A DNA stretch of 64,000 nt from Marinoscillum sp040218045 (GCA_040218045.1 JAVJQA010000052.1:68550-132549); one strand, 5' to 3'. Shown: positions 1 to 9,568, counted from the first letter of the stretch. Notes: generated by a model from the sequence alone, not told the origin. Program-made: numbers and translations.

Positions 1-4
1 TTTG

Positions 5-37
5 TTTTGATTTTAATGGCTAGAATGTATTTCTTTG
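5..37 (+). promoter_or_regulatory. Possible promoter of acpP-fabF-rnc-nadE
   Basis: A TTTTG at 5-9 is followed by an 18-base spacer and TATTTCTTTG at 28-37. This resembles the Bacteroidota -33 (TTTG) and -7 (TAnnTTTG) elements, but the spacing inside the -7 box is four bases rather than two. It lies about 30 bases before the acpP start and is the only candidate in the short leader. It is a weak call. Confidence 0.3.
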
Positions 38-66
38 CACTGGATTTTTAACTAAATTTTATAGAA

Positions 67-303
67 ATGTCAGAAATAGCACAAAAGGTAAAGTCAATTA
101 TTATTGACAAGTTAGGTGTTGAAGAATCAGAAGTAACTACTGAAGCAAGCTTCACCAACGATTTGGGGGCTGACTCGCTTGATACAGTAGAGCTAATCAT
201 GGAGTTTGAAAAAGAATTTAATATTTCTATCCCGGATGACCAGGCGGAAAACATTGCTACTGTTGGTCAGGCCATCTCTTACCTTGAAGAAAACGTAAAA
301 TAA
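67..303 (+). CDS. acpP: Acyl carrier protein
   Basis: Carries the growing acyl chain in type II fatty acid synthesis in the cytoplasm. The 78-residue length is typical, and the DSL motif is at residues 36-38, with Ser37 the expected 4'-phosphopantetheine site. The protein is acidic and helical, as the family is. The ATG follows a short AT-rich leader without a clear Shine-Dalgarno sequence. It is 17 bases upstream of fabF, the usual partner in Bacteroidota, so the two are probably cotranscribed. The identification is secure. Confidence 0.98.
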   Translation: MSEIAQKVKSIIIDKLGVEESEVTTEASFTNDLGADSLDTVELIMEFEKEFNISIPDDQAENIATVGQAISYLEENVK

Positions 304-320
304 TTTTTAGATCCCATTTT

Positions 321-1574
321 ATGGAATTGAAAAGAGTCGTAGTTACAGGAATCGGTGCACTTACACCTTTAGGAAACAATAAAAATGATTATTGGGATGC
401 ACTTGCTAAGGGTGTTAGTGGTGCCGCTCCTATAACTCGATTCGATGCGGAGAAATTCCGCACCAAATTTGCCTGTGAAGTAAAGGGCTTTGATCCATTG
501 GAATATTTCGATCGCAAGGAAGCTCGAAAAATGGATCCCAATACTCAATATGGAATGGTCGCTGGTGAAGAAGCTGTGAAAGATTCCGGGCTGGATTTGG
601 AAAAGGTCAACAAAGACAGGATTGGAGTTATTTGGGGTAGCGGAATCGGTGGGTTCACTACTTTCCAGGATGAAGTGATCAACTTTGGCCAGGGTGATGG
701 CACTCCAAGGTTTAATCCTTTCTTTGTGCCTAAGATGATCCTGGACATCACTCCGGGATTGTTATCAATCAAATATGGTTTTAGAGGACCAAACTTTGCC
801 ACCGTATCTGCTTGTGCTTCATCAAATAACGCATTGACAGATGCATATAACTATATCAGGCTTGGCAAAGCCAATGTCATACTCACTGGTGGCTCAGAGG
901 CCGCTGTAAATGAGTCTGGTATTGGAGGCTTCAATGCTATGAAAGCGCTATCTGAGAGAAATGACTCACCCGAAACTGCTTCTCGTCCTTATGATAAAGA
1001 AAGAGACGGGTTTGTATTGGGTGAAGGGTCAGGAGCGCTGGTATTGGAAGAACTTGAGCACGCACTGGCCCGTGGTGCTAAAATCTACGGTGAAGTATTG
1101 GGTGCTGGTATGTCTGCCGATGCATACCACATTACAGCACCACATCCGCAAGGAGACGGAATCGTACTCGTGATGAACGAAGCACTTTCAGATGCAGGAA
1201 TCACAGTAGATAAAATTGACTACATCAACACGCATGGCACTTCCACACCACTTGGTGACTCGGGAGAAGTAAAAGCCATCCAAAAAGTACTTGGTGACCA
1301 TGCACTGAACGTAAATATTAGCAGTACCAAATCAATGACAGGCCACCTATTAGGTGCAGCTGGAGCTGTGGAGAGTATTGCTTCGCTGATGGCGTTGGAA
1401 AGAGGCATCATCCCTCCTACCATCAACCATTTCACAGACGACCCTGAAATAGATCCAAAGCTGAACCTTACTTTCAACAAAGCGCAAAAGCGTGAAGTGA
1501 ATGTGGTAATGAGCAATACTTTTGGGTTTGGCGGGCACAATACTTCCATTGTTTTTGGTAAATACAACGGCTAG
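321..1574 (+). CDS. fabF: Beta-ketoacyl-ACP synthase II
   Basis: Condenses malonyl-ACP with acyl-ACP to extend fatty acids. The 417 residues match the family length. The catalytic triad is visible: Cys165 in VSACASS, His305 in NTHGTSTPLGD and His342 in SMTGHLLGAAG, with the conserved Lys337 just before. The C-terminal NTFGFGGHN motif is also present. It lies directly after acpP, and its TAG stop shares one base with the GTG start of rnc. The call is FabF rather than FabB because of the acpP-fabF-rnc order, which is standard for this phylum. Confidence 0.97.
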   Translation: MELKRVVVTGIGALTPLGNNKNDYWDALAKGVSGAAPITRFDAEKFRTKFACEVKGFDPLEYFDRKEARKMDPNTQYGMVAGEEAVKDSGLDLEKVNKDRIGVIWGSGIGGFTTFQDEVINFGQGDGTPRFNPFFVPKMILDITPGLLSIKYGFRGPNFATVSACASSNNALTDAYNYIRLGKANVILTGGSEAAVNESGIGGFNAMKALSERNDSPETASRPYDKERDGFVLGEGSGALVLEELEHALARGAKIYGEVLGAGMSADAYHITAPHPQGDGIVLVMNEALSDAGITVDKIDYINTHGTSTPLGDSGEVKAIQKVLGDHALNVNISSTKSMTGHLLGAAGAVESIASLMALERGIIPPTINHFTDDPEIDPKLNLTFNKAQKREVNVVMSNTFGFGGHNTSIVFGKYNG

Positions 1575-2320
1575 TGCCCTCAGTATTTAGGAAGTCTCAT
1601 GGCTATCTCAGGTATCTTTTTTCCCGTAAAGAGAGGGATCTCTATAAGCAATTTAAAATAATTACTGGCCGTAGGCCCAACAGTCTCACACTATATGAGC
1701 GAGCCACACGTCATGTAAGCGCCGCTGAAATCAACGAAAAGGGAATCAAAGACTCTTATGAGCGTTTAGAATACCTCGGAGATGCCATTCTTGGAATGGT
1801 GGTAGCTGAAATTCTTTTCAAAAGGTTTCCATTCAAAGAAGAGGGTTTTTTAACAGAACTGAGGTCCAAAATAGTCAATAGAGAATCCCTCAACGACTTG
1901 TCAAAGAGAATTGGCCTGAAAGGACTGGTCAAATATCATAAACACAGAGGTAACAGCATCTCCCACAAGTCAGTTTACGGAGATTCCCTTGAAGCACTTA
2001 TTGGGGCTATATACCTGGATCAGGGATTCAAATTCACAAAAAGATTCATTGAAAACCGCCTGGTAGGGCCACATTACGATTTTGATGAACTGGCAAGCTC
2101 CACTACAAACTACAAAAGTAAGATCATTGAATGGGCACAAAAAGAGAACAAATCTATCAGGTTTGAGATTGTCCAGTCCAATGAGGATGTGCGTGACCGG
2201 CAATTCATCTCACAGGTGGTCATAGATGAAGAACCTCTTGAAAAGGGTTTTGGTTTTAGTAAAAAGAAAGCCGAACAGGACGCCGCTCAGAAATCGTTAG
2301 ACCAATTAAACATTAACTAG
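1574..2320 (+). CDS. rnc: Ribonuclease III
   Basis: Cleaves double-stranded RNA in rRNA and mRNA processing. The signature ERLEYLGDAIL is at residues 63-73. A second acidic active-site block, GDSLEALIGAIYLD, is at 136-149. A C-terminal double-stranded-RNA-binding domain runs from about 180 to 245 and ends in KKKAEQDAAQKSL. The start is GTG inside the sequence TAGTG, where the G is also the last base of the fabF stop, which implies translational coupling. The 248 residues include an N-terminal extension of about 25 residues, common in Bacteroidota. The identity is clear; the exact start is fairly sure. Confidence 0.95.
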   Translation: MPSVFRKSHGYLRYLFSRKERDLYKQFKIITGRRPNSLTLYERATRHVSAAEINEKGIKDSYERLEYLGDAILGMVVAEILFKRFPFKEEGFLTELRSKIVNRESLNDLSKRIGLKGLVKYHKHRGNSISHKSVYGDSLEALIGAIYLDQGFKFTKRFIENRLVGPHYDFDELASSTTNYKSKIIEWAQKENKSIRFEIVQSNEDVRDRQFISQVVIDEEPLEKGFGFSKKKAEQDAAQKSLDQLNIN

Positions 2321-4170
2321 TGTCGAGAATCACCAAAATTGGAGGTGGTTGTTTGAATCAAATCCCAATGGATTGGTCAAACAACCTCAAAAATATCAAA
2401 TTGGCTATAGCGCAAGCGAAGGCTGAAGGGATGGAGATTCTCTGCCTCCCTGAATTGGCGATCACTGGCTATGGCTGTGAGGATATGTTTCTAAGTGAAT
2501 GGCTTCCCAAAAAAGCCCTTTCCAAGCTGGAAGAAATTATTCCAGAGACAGCAGGAATTGCTGTGGCCGTGGGGCTACCGGTTCTCTTCGAAGGCTTGAT
2601 CTACAATTCATGTTGTTTTATTTACAACCAGCAAATTCTAGGCTTTTATGCCAAACAACTCCTTGCCAATGATGGAGTGCATTATGAGCCCAGATGGTTC
2701 ACCTCATGGCAACCTGGCCGGGTGGCCGATTTGGAATTTCTTGGCAATAAGTATCCTTTTGGGCACATCACTATCAATCACCTGGGCTTGAAAATCGGGT
2801 TTGAGATCTGTGAAGACGCCTGGAGATCTGATCGTCCGGGATTGCATCCCATCAATCAAAATGTTGACGTTATTCTCAATCCATCGGCGAGCCATTTTGC
2901 TTTTGGTAAGGCAGATTTTCGCGAAAACCTGGTAATCAAAAGTTCAGAGCAGCTTAATTGCCTCTATGTATATGCCAACCTATTAGGCAATGAGTCAGGT
3001 AGAATGATCTATGATGGAGACATTATCATTGCTCAAAAAGGGCTTCTCAAAGGTAAAAACACCCGGTTAAGTTTTAAGGATTTTAAAACATTGAGCTGTG
3101 AAGTTGATTTCGACGATCCAGACAATACACAAGAGGATATCCGGCCGGATGCAACCAATCAATTGGAAGAATTCTCGCAAGCGGCCCCATTAGCGCTTTA
3201 TGATTACCTAAGAAAGAGCAAGAGCAAAGGATTTGTGCTTTCGCTCAGTGGTGGAGCAGACTCCAGTTCGATAGCTGTCCTGGTAACGCAGGCAGTCAGG
3301 TTAGGAATAGAGGAATTGGGCTTTGAGGCCTTTTCCGGTAAGTTGAACATGGATCTCAAGCCATCAGAAGACTATCGGGAGATCGTCAAACAAATCTTCT
3401 ACACCGCCTATCAGGGAACGAAAAATTCATCAGAAGATACCTTCAACTCAGCTGAGACTTTGGCCAAAAGCCTGGGAGCAAACTTTTATCATTGGAATAT
3501 TGATGAGGAAGTAGCGTCCTATACAAAGTCCATAGAAAAGGTGCTCGGTAGATCTCTGAACTGGGAAACAGACGACATTGCCCTTCAAAACATCCAGGCA
3601 CGGGCACGGTCACCGATCATCTGGATGCTGACCAATATTAAGAACTGCTTGCTACTCTCCACTTCCAACAGAAGCGAAGGGGATGTAGGCTATGCAACCA
3701 TGGATGGAGATACCAGCGGTAGCATTTCGCCCATCGCTGCAGTAGATAAGCACTTCATTTTAAGGTGGTTGGTTTATGCCGAAAAGGAACTAGGCTATAC
3801 CGGACTGGCCAAAGTGAACAGTTTGTCTCCTACAGCTGAGCTCAGGCCCCAAGAGCGCCATCAGACCGATGAAGATGACCTCATGCCATATGCTGTCCTT
3901 GTCGATATTGAAGAAAAGGCGATCCGGGACAAGAAATCCCCAATAGAGGTTTATGAGCGCTTAAAGGGAAAATGGCCAGACCATGTACTCCTAAAACAAT
4001 GGATCCATAAGTTTTTCAGGCTTTGGAGTATCAATCAATGGAAAAGGGAACGAATCGCTCCCAGTTTTCATTTAGATGACTTCAATGTGGACCCAAGGAC
4101 ATGGTGCAGGTTTCCAATTCTGTCAAGTGGGTTTAAAGAGGAACTTGATGAGTTAAACAATACGCAATAA
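2320..4170 (+). CDS. nadE: Glutamine-dependent NAD+ synthetase
   Basis: Makes NAD+ from deamido-NAD+ with ammonia taken from glutamine. The N-terminal nitrilase-type glutaminase domain (about 1-270) shows the Glu-Lys-Cys triad: Glu45 in LCLPELAITG, Lys112 in FYAKQLL and Cys164 in FEICEDAWRS. The synthetase domain begins near residue 290, with the ATP PPi-loop SGGADSSS at 310-317. The 616-residue two-domain form is expected for the glutamine-using enzyme. The start is GTG in TAGTG, overlapping the rnc stop by one base exactly as rnc overlaps fabF. No ATG near the start is better placed. Confidence 0.96.
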   Translation: MSRITKIGGGCLNQIPMDWSNNLKNIKLAIAQAKAEGMEILCLPELAITGYGCEDMFLSEWLPKKALSKLEEIIPETAGIAVAVGLPVLFEGLIYNSCCFIYNQQILGFYAKQLLANDGVHYEPRWFTSWQPGRVADLEFLGNKYPFGHITINHLGLKIGFEICEDAWRSDRPGLHPINQNVDVILNPSASHFAFGKADFRENLVIKSSEQLNCLYVYANLLGNESGRMIYDGDIIIAQKGLLKGKNTRLSFKDFKTLSCEVDFDDPDNTQEDIRPDATNQLEEFSQAAPLALYDYLRKSKSKGFVLSLSGGADSSSIAVLVTQAVRLGIEELGFEAFSGKLNMDLKPSEDYREIVKQIFYTAYQGTKNSSEDTFNSAETLAKSLGANFYHWNIDEEVASYTKSIEKVLGRSLNWETDDIALQNIQARARSPIIWMLTNIKNCLLLSTSNRSEGDVGYATMDGDTSGSISPIAAVDKHFILRWLVYAEKELGYTGLAKVNSLSPTAELRPQERHQTDEDDLMPYAVLVDIEEKAIRDKKSPIEVYERLKGKWPDHVLLKQWIHKFFRLWSINQWKRERIAPSFHLDDFNVDPRTWCRFPILSSGFKEELDELNNTQ

Positions 4171-4231
4171 GCAAAATCCAGTAGGCAAGGATGGCGTATT
4201 GCATATTGTTGTCTTGCATATTGCCTATTGA

Positions 4232-4453
4232 CTAAGGAACCGGGTCATATCCACTGCTCCCCCAGGGGTGACATTTAGAAATCCTTCGGGCTGCCAATAT
4301 CGTACCTTTGAATACCCCATGTTTCATAATGGCTTCTTTGGCATAGTTGGAACATGTGGGGGTGAATCTGCACGTACTGGGGAAAAGTGGTGAAATGCTG
4401 TACTGGTAAAACAGCACCGGTAAAATAAAAAGCTTCCTGATTACGTTTTTCAC
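4232..4453 (-). CDS. yidD: Membrane protein insertion efficiency factor YidD
   Basis: A small membrane-associated protein thought to aid YidC-dependent insertion. The 73 residues contain an N-terminal amphipathic helix and the family core: Cys28, Cys34 followed by Ser, Cys61 in KCHPW, and the C-terminal GYDPVP. The start is GTG, with a perfect -7 sequence TACTTTTG only four bases upstream, so the message may be leaderless. It stands alone, between nadE and a divergent BamA-like gene. The same three-cysteine spacing recurs in the exported paralogue at 17690-18067. Confidence 0.93.
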   Translation of the reverse strand: MKNVIRKLFILPVLFYQYSISPLFPSTCRFTPTCSNYAKEAIMKHGVFKGTILAARRISKCHPWGSSGYDPVP

Positions 4454-4457
4454 ATTT

Positions 4458-4465
4458 CAAAAGTA
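4458..4465 (-). promoter_or_regulatory. Promoter -7 element of yidD
   Basis: On the minus strand the sequence reads TACTTTTG, a perfect match to TAnnTTTG. It ends four bases before the GTG of yidD, which would place the transcription start at or next to the start codon. Confidence 0.55.
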
Positions 4466-4582
4466 AAGCTAATTGATGAGGAAGGAACGGCTATTACATA
4501 GATTACGGTTAAATTCGCAGAGTTTTCATCCAACCAAAATGCGCGAAGTTGTTTCGTATATAGACAGGAATTACAAAGGAAA

Positions 4583-6034
4583 GTGAAGAAAGGGATATTA
4601 TTCAGTTTTTTAGTTGTGTTGTTTTTTGGTTTCTCAAACCATGCTTTGTCTCAGCGAAAGGCAAAAGAAGCTGTTTCTGAGAATACGGATACTACACAAT
4701 TCACCCAGATCAAGAGAATTTACATTATTGGTAATGACAAGACCAAAGAGTATATCATTACCCGAGAGCTAAGCTTTAAGGAGGGAGACTCCATTCCGAA
4801 CAGTCAGCTCGACAAAGTAGTGGAGCAATCCAGAAACAACGTTTACAATACCAATCTCTTCTCTACCGTAAAGCTGGAAAAACTGGAACAAGACAGCAAT
4901 ATTGTGGATATTATGATCAAACTGGAAGAGCGCTGGTATGTGTGGCCATCATTTGTGCTCAAACCCATTGACAGAAACTTCATAGACTGGTGGACCAATA
5001 GGGATAAGGATTTCAGTCGAGTGCGATTTGGCCCAAAGCTGGATATCTACAACGTGCGAGGAAGAAAAGAGTCACTACGGTTTATCGGTCTTTTTGGGTT
5101 TGACAGGCGGTTTATATTTCAGTATTCAATGCCCTACATTGACAAAAACCAGAAGCACGGCTTGACTTTTGGAGCTAGCTCGGTGCTAAACAAAAAGATG
5201 CCTTATGAAACGGTAAATCATGTCAACAATTATATAACAGATACTTCAGAGTATGTAAATCAGGTAAACCGAGAAGCATGGTCGGGTTTCTTAATCTACA
5301 AATACAGACCCTCTTTTTATGACTACCATTACTTGACTTTGCAGGGATATGGGATGCAAATATCCGATGACATTGCCAGGCTCAATCCTAATTACTTTGG
5401 CAATGGCGATACAGAACAAAAAGCCTTTGGGCTTTCCTACTCCTATGTGAGAGACCGAAGAAACAACAGAAATTATCCGCTTTCAGGGCATTATGTATTT
5501 GGCGCGGTAGAAAAACTGGGACTGGGGATTTTCAAAGACGTGAATATTTGGAGAGTTGAAGCCCTTTACCAACACTATGTGAACCTGGATAATGGCTGGT
5601 ATCTAAGTGCAAGTATCGCAGGTCAGGCTACGTCCAAAACAGCCCCATACTTCAATTATACGCAATTTGGTGAGGGTACCTACTACGTGCGAGGGTTTGA
5701 GCAATACATTGTAGAGGGTCCACAAAATATACTCACAAGAAATTCAATCAAAAAACGAGTATTTGACACTGAGTTTAACCTGGGCAGGTTCATGCCAGTT
5801 AAGAAATTCAGAAAGTTACCTCTAGCCATATATGCGAAGGCTTTTACAGACGCAGGATATGTCAATAATTATCCCAACTATGAGCAGAGCAGCAGACTGA
5901 CCAATATTCCATTGTACAGTGTTGGTCTTGGACTCGATATCGTATTGCTTTATGACATCACTTTTCGGCTTGAGTACTCATACAATTCAGAAGGAGAATT
6001 CAAATTTGCACCAAATTTCATGGCTGAGCTTTAA
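4583..6034 (+). CDS. BamA/TamA-family outer membrane protein with one POTRA domain
   Basis: Probably an outer-membrane 16-strand barrel of the Omp85 superfamily. A signal peptide spans about residues 1-23. One POTRA-like domain (about 42-115) begins at KRIYIIGNDKT and holds NVYNTNLFSTVKL. The rest (about 150-483) is rich in alternating beta strands, with YPLSGHY and YYVRGFEQY-type barrel motifs. With a single POTRA it is much shorter than BamA and is not the main assembly factor. The start is GTG. Its stop and that of the convergent gene share the palindrome TTAA. The specific substrate is unknown. Confidence 0.82.
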   Translation: MKKGILFSFLVVLFFGFSNHALSQRKAKEAVSENTDTTQFTQIKRIYIIGNDKTKEYIITRELSFKEGDSIPNSQLDKVVEQSRNNVYNTNLFSTVKLEKLEQDSNIVDIMIKLEERWYVWPSFVLKPIDRNFIDWWTNRDKDFSRVRFGPKLDIYNVRGRKESLRFIGLFGFDRRFIFQYSMPYIDKNQKHGLTFGASSVLNKKMPYETVNHVNNYITDTSEYVNQVNREAWSGFLIYKYRPSFYDYHYLTLQGYGMQISDDIARLNPNYFGNGDTEQKAFGLSYSYVRDRRNNRNYPLSGHYVFGAVEKLGLGIFKDVNIWRVEALYQHYVNLDNGWYLSASIAGQATSKTAPYFNYTQFGEGTYYVRGFEQYIVEGPQNILTRNSIKKRVFDTEFNLGRFMPVKKFRKLPLAIYAKAFTDAGYVNNYPNYEQSSRLTNIPLYSVGLGLDIVLLYDITFRLEYSYNSEGEFKFAPNFMAEL

Positions 6035-6651
6035 TCAAACCGTTTCCAGACTTTCTTCTTTCCGCTTTTTTTGTAAAAATACCAGACGCCTATACGCTCT
6101 CCCCTATTGTAACTACCTTCATAAGTAGGATTGCCTTCTTCGTCAAAAAATTTCCAGAAACCATGTTCCTTCCCTTCTACATAGAAGCCTTCCTGGAGAA
6201 CCTGTCCATTTTCTGCATACTCCAGCCACAAACCATGTGGTAATCCATTTTTATAGCTCCCCTCTTGTCGCATTTCTCCCGATGGATAATAAAATTGCCA
6301 CAAACCTTCATAGAGGGAATTCCATAGAACCCCTTTGTGATCAAGAGAGCCATCCGCATGGAAATAATAGGAAGAATCCTCCAGGGAACCGTTTTTCCAG
6401 TTTTCCAAAGATTGTCTGGTGCCAGATGGGTTAAAATATTTTTGTTGACCGTGGAGTGCTCCTTGCTCGTATTTAAACTCCGCACTGATTTCTCCACTCG
6501 GGTAAAAGTGGACCCATGTGCCCATTTTCTCTGAATTTTGATAAACCCCAATTGCTTTCGGCTCACCCGAATCATAATACAATGTATCCTGCCCAAAACT
6601 GATATAGCCAGCTCCCATCACGATAGACATTATGATAAACTTCACGATCAT
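6031..6651 (-). CDS. MORN-type (YwqK-like) repeat protein, exported
   Basis: A 206-residue protein with an N-terminal hydrophobic signal sequence (about 1-20). It has at least six repeats of the form YYPSGEMRQEGSYKNGLPHG, the MORN_2/YwqK pattern in which glycine and aromatic residues recur every 22-24 residues. Such proteins in Bacteroidota are usually surface or periplasmic proteins of unknown role. The name 'antitoxin' attached to the family in databases is not supported here, as no toxin gene is adjacent. The stop overlaps the BamA-like gene by four bases on the opposite strand. Confidence 0.75.
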   Translation of the reverse strand: MIVKFIIMSIVMGAGYISFGQDTLYYDSGEPKAIGVYQNSEKMGTWVHFYPSGEISAEFKYEQGALHGQQKYFNPSGTRQSLENWKNGSLEDSSYYFHADGSLDHKGVLWNSLYEGLWQFYYPSGEMRQEGSYKNGLPHGLWLEYAENGQVLQEGFYVEGKEHGFWKFFDEEGNPTYEGSYNRGERIGVWYFYKKSGKKKVWKRFD

Positions 6652-6675
6652 TTCTATCCAATATAACGTTTGCTC

Positions 6676-6705
6676 TTGACATAATTAAGAGAAAAAAGTA
6701 CTTTG
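6676..6705 (+). promoter_or_regulatory. Promoter of the 6710-9564 surface-protein pair
   Basis: A TTG at 6676-6678 precedes, by 20 bases, TACTTTG at 6699-6705. This fits a Bacteroidota -33/-7 pair with one base fewer inside the -7 box. The ATG at 6710 follows four bases later, so the leader would be very short or absent. Confidence 0.45.
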
Positions 6706-6709
6706 CAGT

Positions 6710-7516
6710 ATGCGCCTGATCTATTTGCTGCTTTTTTTCATTCCGACCCTCCTTTGCGCTCAGGATGGTATCTATAATCTGGGTGCCAGAAGTACCGCTA
6801 TGGCCAATGCCTCTGTCACGCTTCCAGATCAATGGGCGCTGTTCAATAACCCTGGAGCTCTGGGATCATTGGAAAGCTCCAGTATTTTGGCAAGCTATCA
6901 GAATCGCTTCAATATGGAAGGGTTTCACGTAATTGGCGGTGGTGCGGTCTATCACCATAAGTTGTTCAACTTTGGTGTCAAGTATTATAAGTTTGGAGAT
7001 CAGTTGTTCAATCAGCAATTATTGGGAGTTGTCATTGCGAATAAATTTCAAATGGTCAGTCTCGGTGGTGGCGCAAGCATCATTCAGACCCACACCGAAG
7101 GAGTCAATACGCGCCGGGTTTGGGTTGGGGAGTTTGGTGGAGTTGCCGAACTCACGCCTGTCATCACCTTTGGAGCTCATATTTTTAATTTCAAGCACGG
7201 ATCGCTACACCCAGCTACCATGAAAGCCGGATTGTCCTTCAAACCGAAGGATTTTCTTCTGCTCAACATGGAGATTGAAAAACAGATCCAGAATACGGAG
7301 CGGTTCAAAACGGCCATAGAATATACCATCATACCCGCAGTATTCATCAGAACTGGTTTAGGGATCCAGAGATCAGAGTTTGCAAACACGGACGTTCAGC
7401 CTTTCTTTGGATTCGGGCTACATCCCAAAGACTTTATCCTTGACTATTCCTTTAGCTCAGCACAGCTCGGTGCTATCCACGAAGTTTCACTCTCATTTCT
7501 GTTTAAGAAGTCTTGA
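6710..7516 (+). CDS. PorV/FadL-like outer membrane beta-barrel protein, function unknown
   Basis: A 268-residue secreted protein with a signal peptide (about 1-18, cleaved after LLCAQ). The mature start, GIYNLGARSTAMANASV, is typical of the PorV/PorQ/UPF0164 group of outer-membrane barrels, which begin with an ARSTAMG-like motif followed by a NNPGAL motif. The rest alternates beta strands. PorV-type proteins act as shuttle or receptor proteins in type IX secretion, but this one is not distinctive enough for a porV or porQ call. The next gene starts inside its stop codon, so the two are translationally coupled. Confidence 0.72.
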   Translation: MRLIYLLLFFIPTLLCAQDGIYNLGARSTAMANASVTLPDQWALFNNPGALGSLESSSILASYQNRFNMEGFHVIGGGAVYHHKLFNFGVKYYKFGDQLFNQQLLGVVIANKFQMVSLGGGASIIQTHTEGVNTRRVWVGEFGGVAELTPVITFGAHIFNFKHGSLHPATMKAGLSFKPKDFLLLNMEIEKQIQNTERFKTAIEYTIIPAVFIRTGLGIQRSEFANTDVQPFFGFGLHPKDFILDYSFSSAQLGAIHEVSLSFLFKKS

Positions 7517-9564
7517 AGCACCTCATTTCCACAATATTGATCTTCCTGGTTGCCTTGGCTTGTGCTCAGCAGATTCCTGAAATCGACCTTGAGGAGTTTG
7601 CAGAGAGACGATTTCAAGTCCAGGACGAGGATATAAACTATGAAGACCTGTATGAATCTTTGCTCCTCTTCTATACAAATCCTATCAACCTCAACAAAGC
7701 AAGCAGAGAAGAACTTGGCGCACTTTACTTGCTAAGCCCTACCCAGCTCAATGCATTCATGGAATACCGTGAAACGGTTGGAACCATCATATCGCTGTAC
7801 GAGCTTCAGGCGATCCCTGAATTTGATCTGGCTACGGTCAGGGATATTCTTCCATTTGTTTCCGTGGATGAGCGTGTTGACACACGGCCTTTTATGACAC
7901 GTGTTTTGAATGAGGAAAACAACTATTTGCTTCTGCGATATACGAGAGGTTTGCAAGAGCAGGCTGGTTATGCAAGAGAAGATGGGTCAGGATATCTGGG
8001 TGACCCCAATACACTCTACGGCAGGTTCCGGGTGAGTCATCCAGATGATTTCAGCATGGGGGTTACTTTTGAAAAAGATGCGGGTGAGCAATTGGCATTA
8101 AACCCCAGCAGTGAACAATATGGTTTCGATTACTATTCGTTTCATTTCCTGGTTGAAAACAAAGGTATCTTCAAAACAACAGCACTTGGTGACTACCAAC
8201 TTCAATTTGGTCAGGGTTTGGTGTTTGGTGCTGGGTTTGGAACAGGAAAGGGCGCTGAGACAGTCAATACAGTCAAACGAAACTCGGTAGGCCTTAAACC
8301 CTATGGCTCTGTTTTAGAATCAGGCTACTTCCGGGGTGTGGCCAGTACGCTAAGTGTCGGAGGACTCGACCTAACCATTTTCGGGTCTCGACTTAAGCAA
8401 GATGCCAATTTTAAAAATGACTCTACCTACTCAGACTTTGATGAATTTGTCAATTCAATTCAAATAACCGGATTACATCATACCCCTAATTTGTTAGCTG
8501 CCAAAAACAGTGTAACAGAAATAAGTTCCGGGTTTGCCCTTGACTATCACATTGGTCACCGGTTCTCTATCGGGGCTACGGGGCTGTATTCAAATTACTC
8601 AACACCTTTGCAAAAGAAGCCCAATAACTACAACCAGTTTGAGTTTACCGGAAAAGAGAATGTGGTTGGTAGTGTTTACTCCAACTTCAACTGGCAGAAC
8701 TTCATGCTATTTGGCGAGCTTGCCAGATCAAAATCAGGAGGTATTGGTGCAGTCGCGGGCATAATGACCTCTCTTACGTCACAGATAGACTTTAGCTGGC
8801 TATATAGGAATTACGACAAAAACTTCCATTCTTTTTATGGGAATGCCTTTGGCGAAAGTACCCGCAACATCAACGAACACGGGAGCTACTGGGGACTCTC
8901 CTATCACCCATCCAGAAAGTATCGGTTCACAGCCTATTTTGATAAGTTCACCTTTCCCTGGTTAAGATTTAGAGTGGATGCACCGTCTGAAGGATTTGAA
9001 TACCTGGGAAGGTTTACCTACAAGCCATCCCGAACCACTCAAATGTATGCCCAATACCGACAAGAAAACAAACAAATTTCGGGACCCGCCACAGACCCAA
9101 ATATTAGTGCCTTACTGGATACTTATAAGCGTAACTATATTTTCAATCTGGACTATGCAGTTGGGAGAACATTTAGTTTCAAATCCCGGATTCAGGGGTC
9201 ATCTTACACTGTGCAAAATGAGACTACTACCGGAATCGCTTTAGTTCAGGATGTGAACGTGACCTTTTGGAAAATGAAACTCAGCACCAGGTTCTCGCTA
9301 TTTGAAACTGAAGATTTTAACAATCGCCAGTATATCTATGAAAAGGATGTGCTCTACGCATTTAGCATTCCGGCTTACAGCGGAGCAGGAACCCGAAGTT
9401 ATGCAGTACTCCAATACAACATTAACCAGTCCATGACCATATGGCTTAGATATGCGCAGTTTCAATTCGCAGATCAGACCACAGTTGGTTCAGGTTTGAC
9501 CGAAATCGATGGGAACACCCGATCAGAGTTTAAGATGATGCTGAGATATAAGTTTAGGGATTGA
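7513..9564 (+). CDS. Helix-hairpin-helix domain outer membrane protein
   Basis: A 683-residue exported protein. The signal peptide (about 1-18, ending ALACAQ) begins at a TTG codon; no downstream ATG would keep the signal, so TTG is the likely start. A ComEA-like helix-hairpin-helix pair lies at about 58-125 (NPINLNKASREELGALYLLS, then a second copy around LYELQAIPEFD). The remainder, about 130-683, looks like a large beta-barrel. This fusion is widespread in Bacteroidota and unexplained, since the HhH domain would lie in the periplasm. Its start overlaps the previous stop (TTGA). Confidence 0.78.
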   Translation: MKHLISTILIFLVALACAQQIPEIDLEEFAERRFQVQDEDINYEDLYESLLLFYTNPINLNKASREELGALYLLSPTQLNAFMEYRETVGTIISLYELQAIPEFDLATVRDILPFVSVDERVDTRPFMTRVLNEENNYLLLRYTRGLQEQAGYAREDGSGYLGDPNTLYGRFRVSHPDDFSMGVTFEKDAGEQLALNPSSEQYGFDYYSFHFLVENKGIFKTTALGDYQLQFGQGLVFGAGFGTGKGAETVNTVKRNSVGLKPYGSVLESGYFRGVASTLSVGGLDLTIFGSRLKQDANFKNDSTYSDFDEFVNSIQITGLHHTPNLLAAKNSVTEISSGFALDYHIGHRFSIGATGLYSNYSTPLQKKPNNYNQFEFTGKENVVGSVYSNFNWQNFMLFGELARSKSGGIGAVAGIMTSLTSQIDFSWLYRNYDKNFHSFYGNAFGESTRNINEHGSYWGLSYHPSRKYRFTAYFDKFTFPWLRFRVDAPSEGFEYLGRFTYKPSRTTQMYAQYRQENKQISGPATDPNISALLDTYKRNYIFNLDYAVGRTFSFKSRIQGSSYTVQNETTTGIALVQDVNVTFWKMKLSTRFSLFETEDFNNRQYIYEKDVLYAFSIPAYSGAGTRSYAVLQYNINQSMTIWLRYAQFQFADQTTVGSGLTEIDGNTRSEFKMMLRYKFRD

Positions 9565-9568
9565 TCAG

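Noticed and set aside
6031..6651. A toxin-antitoxin system, because of the YwqK 'antitoxin' family name
   Set aside because: No toxin-like gene is adjacent, and the protein is an exported MORN-type repeat protein.
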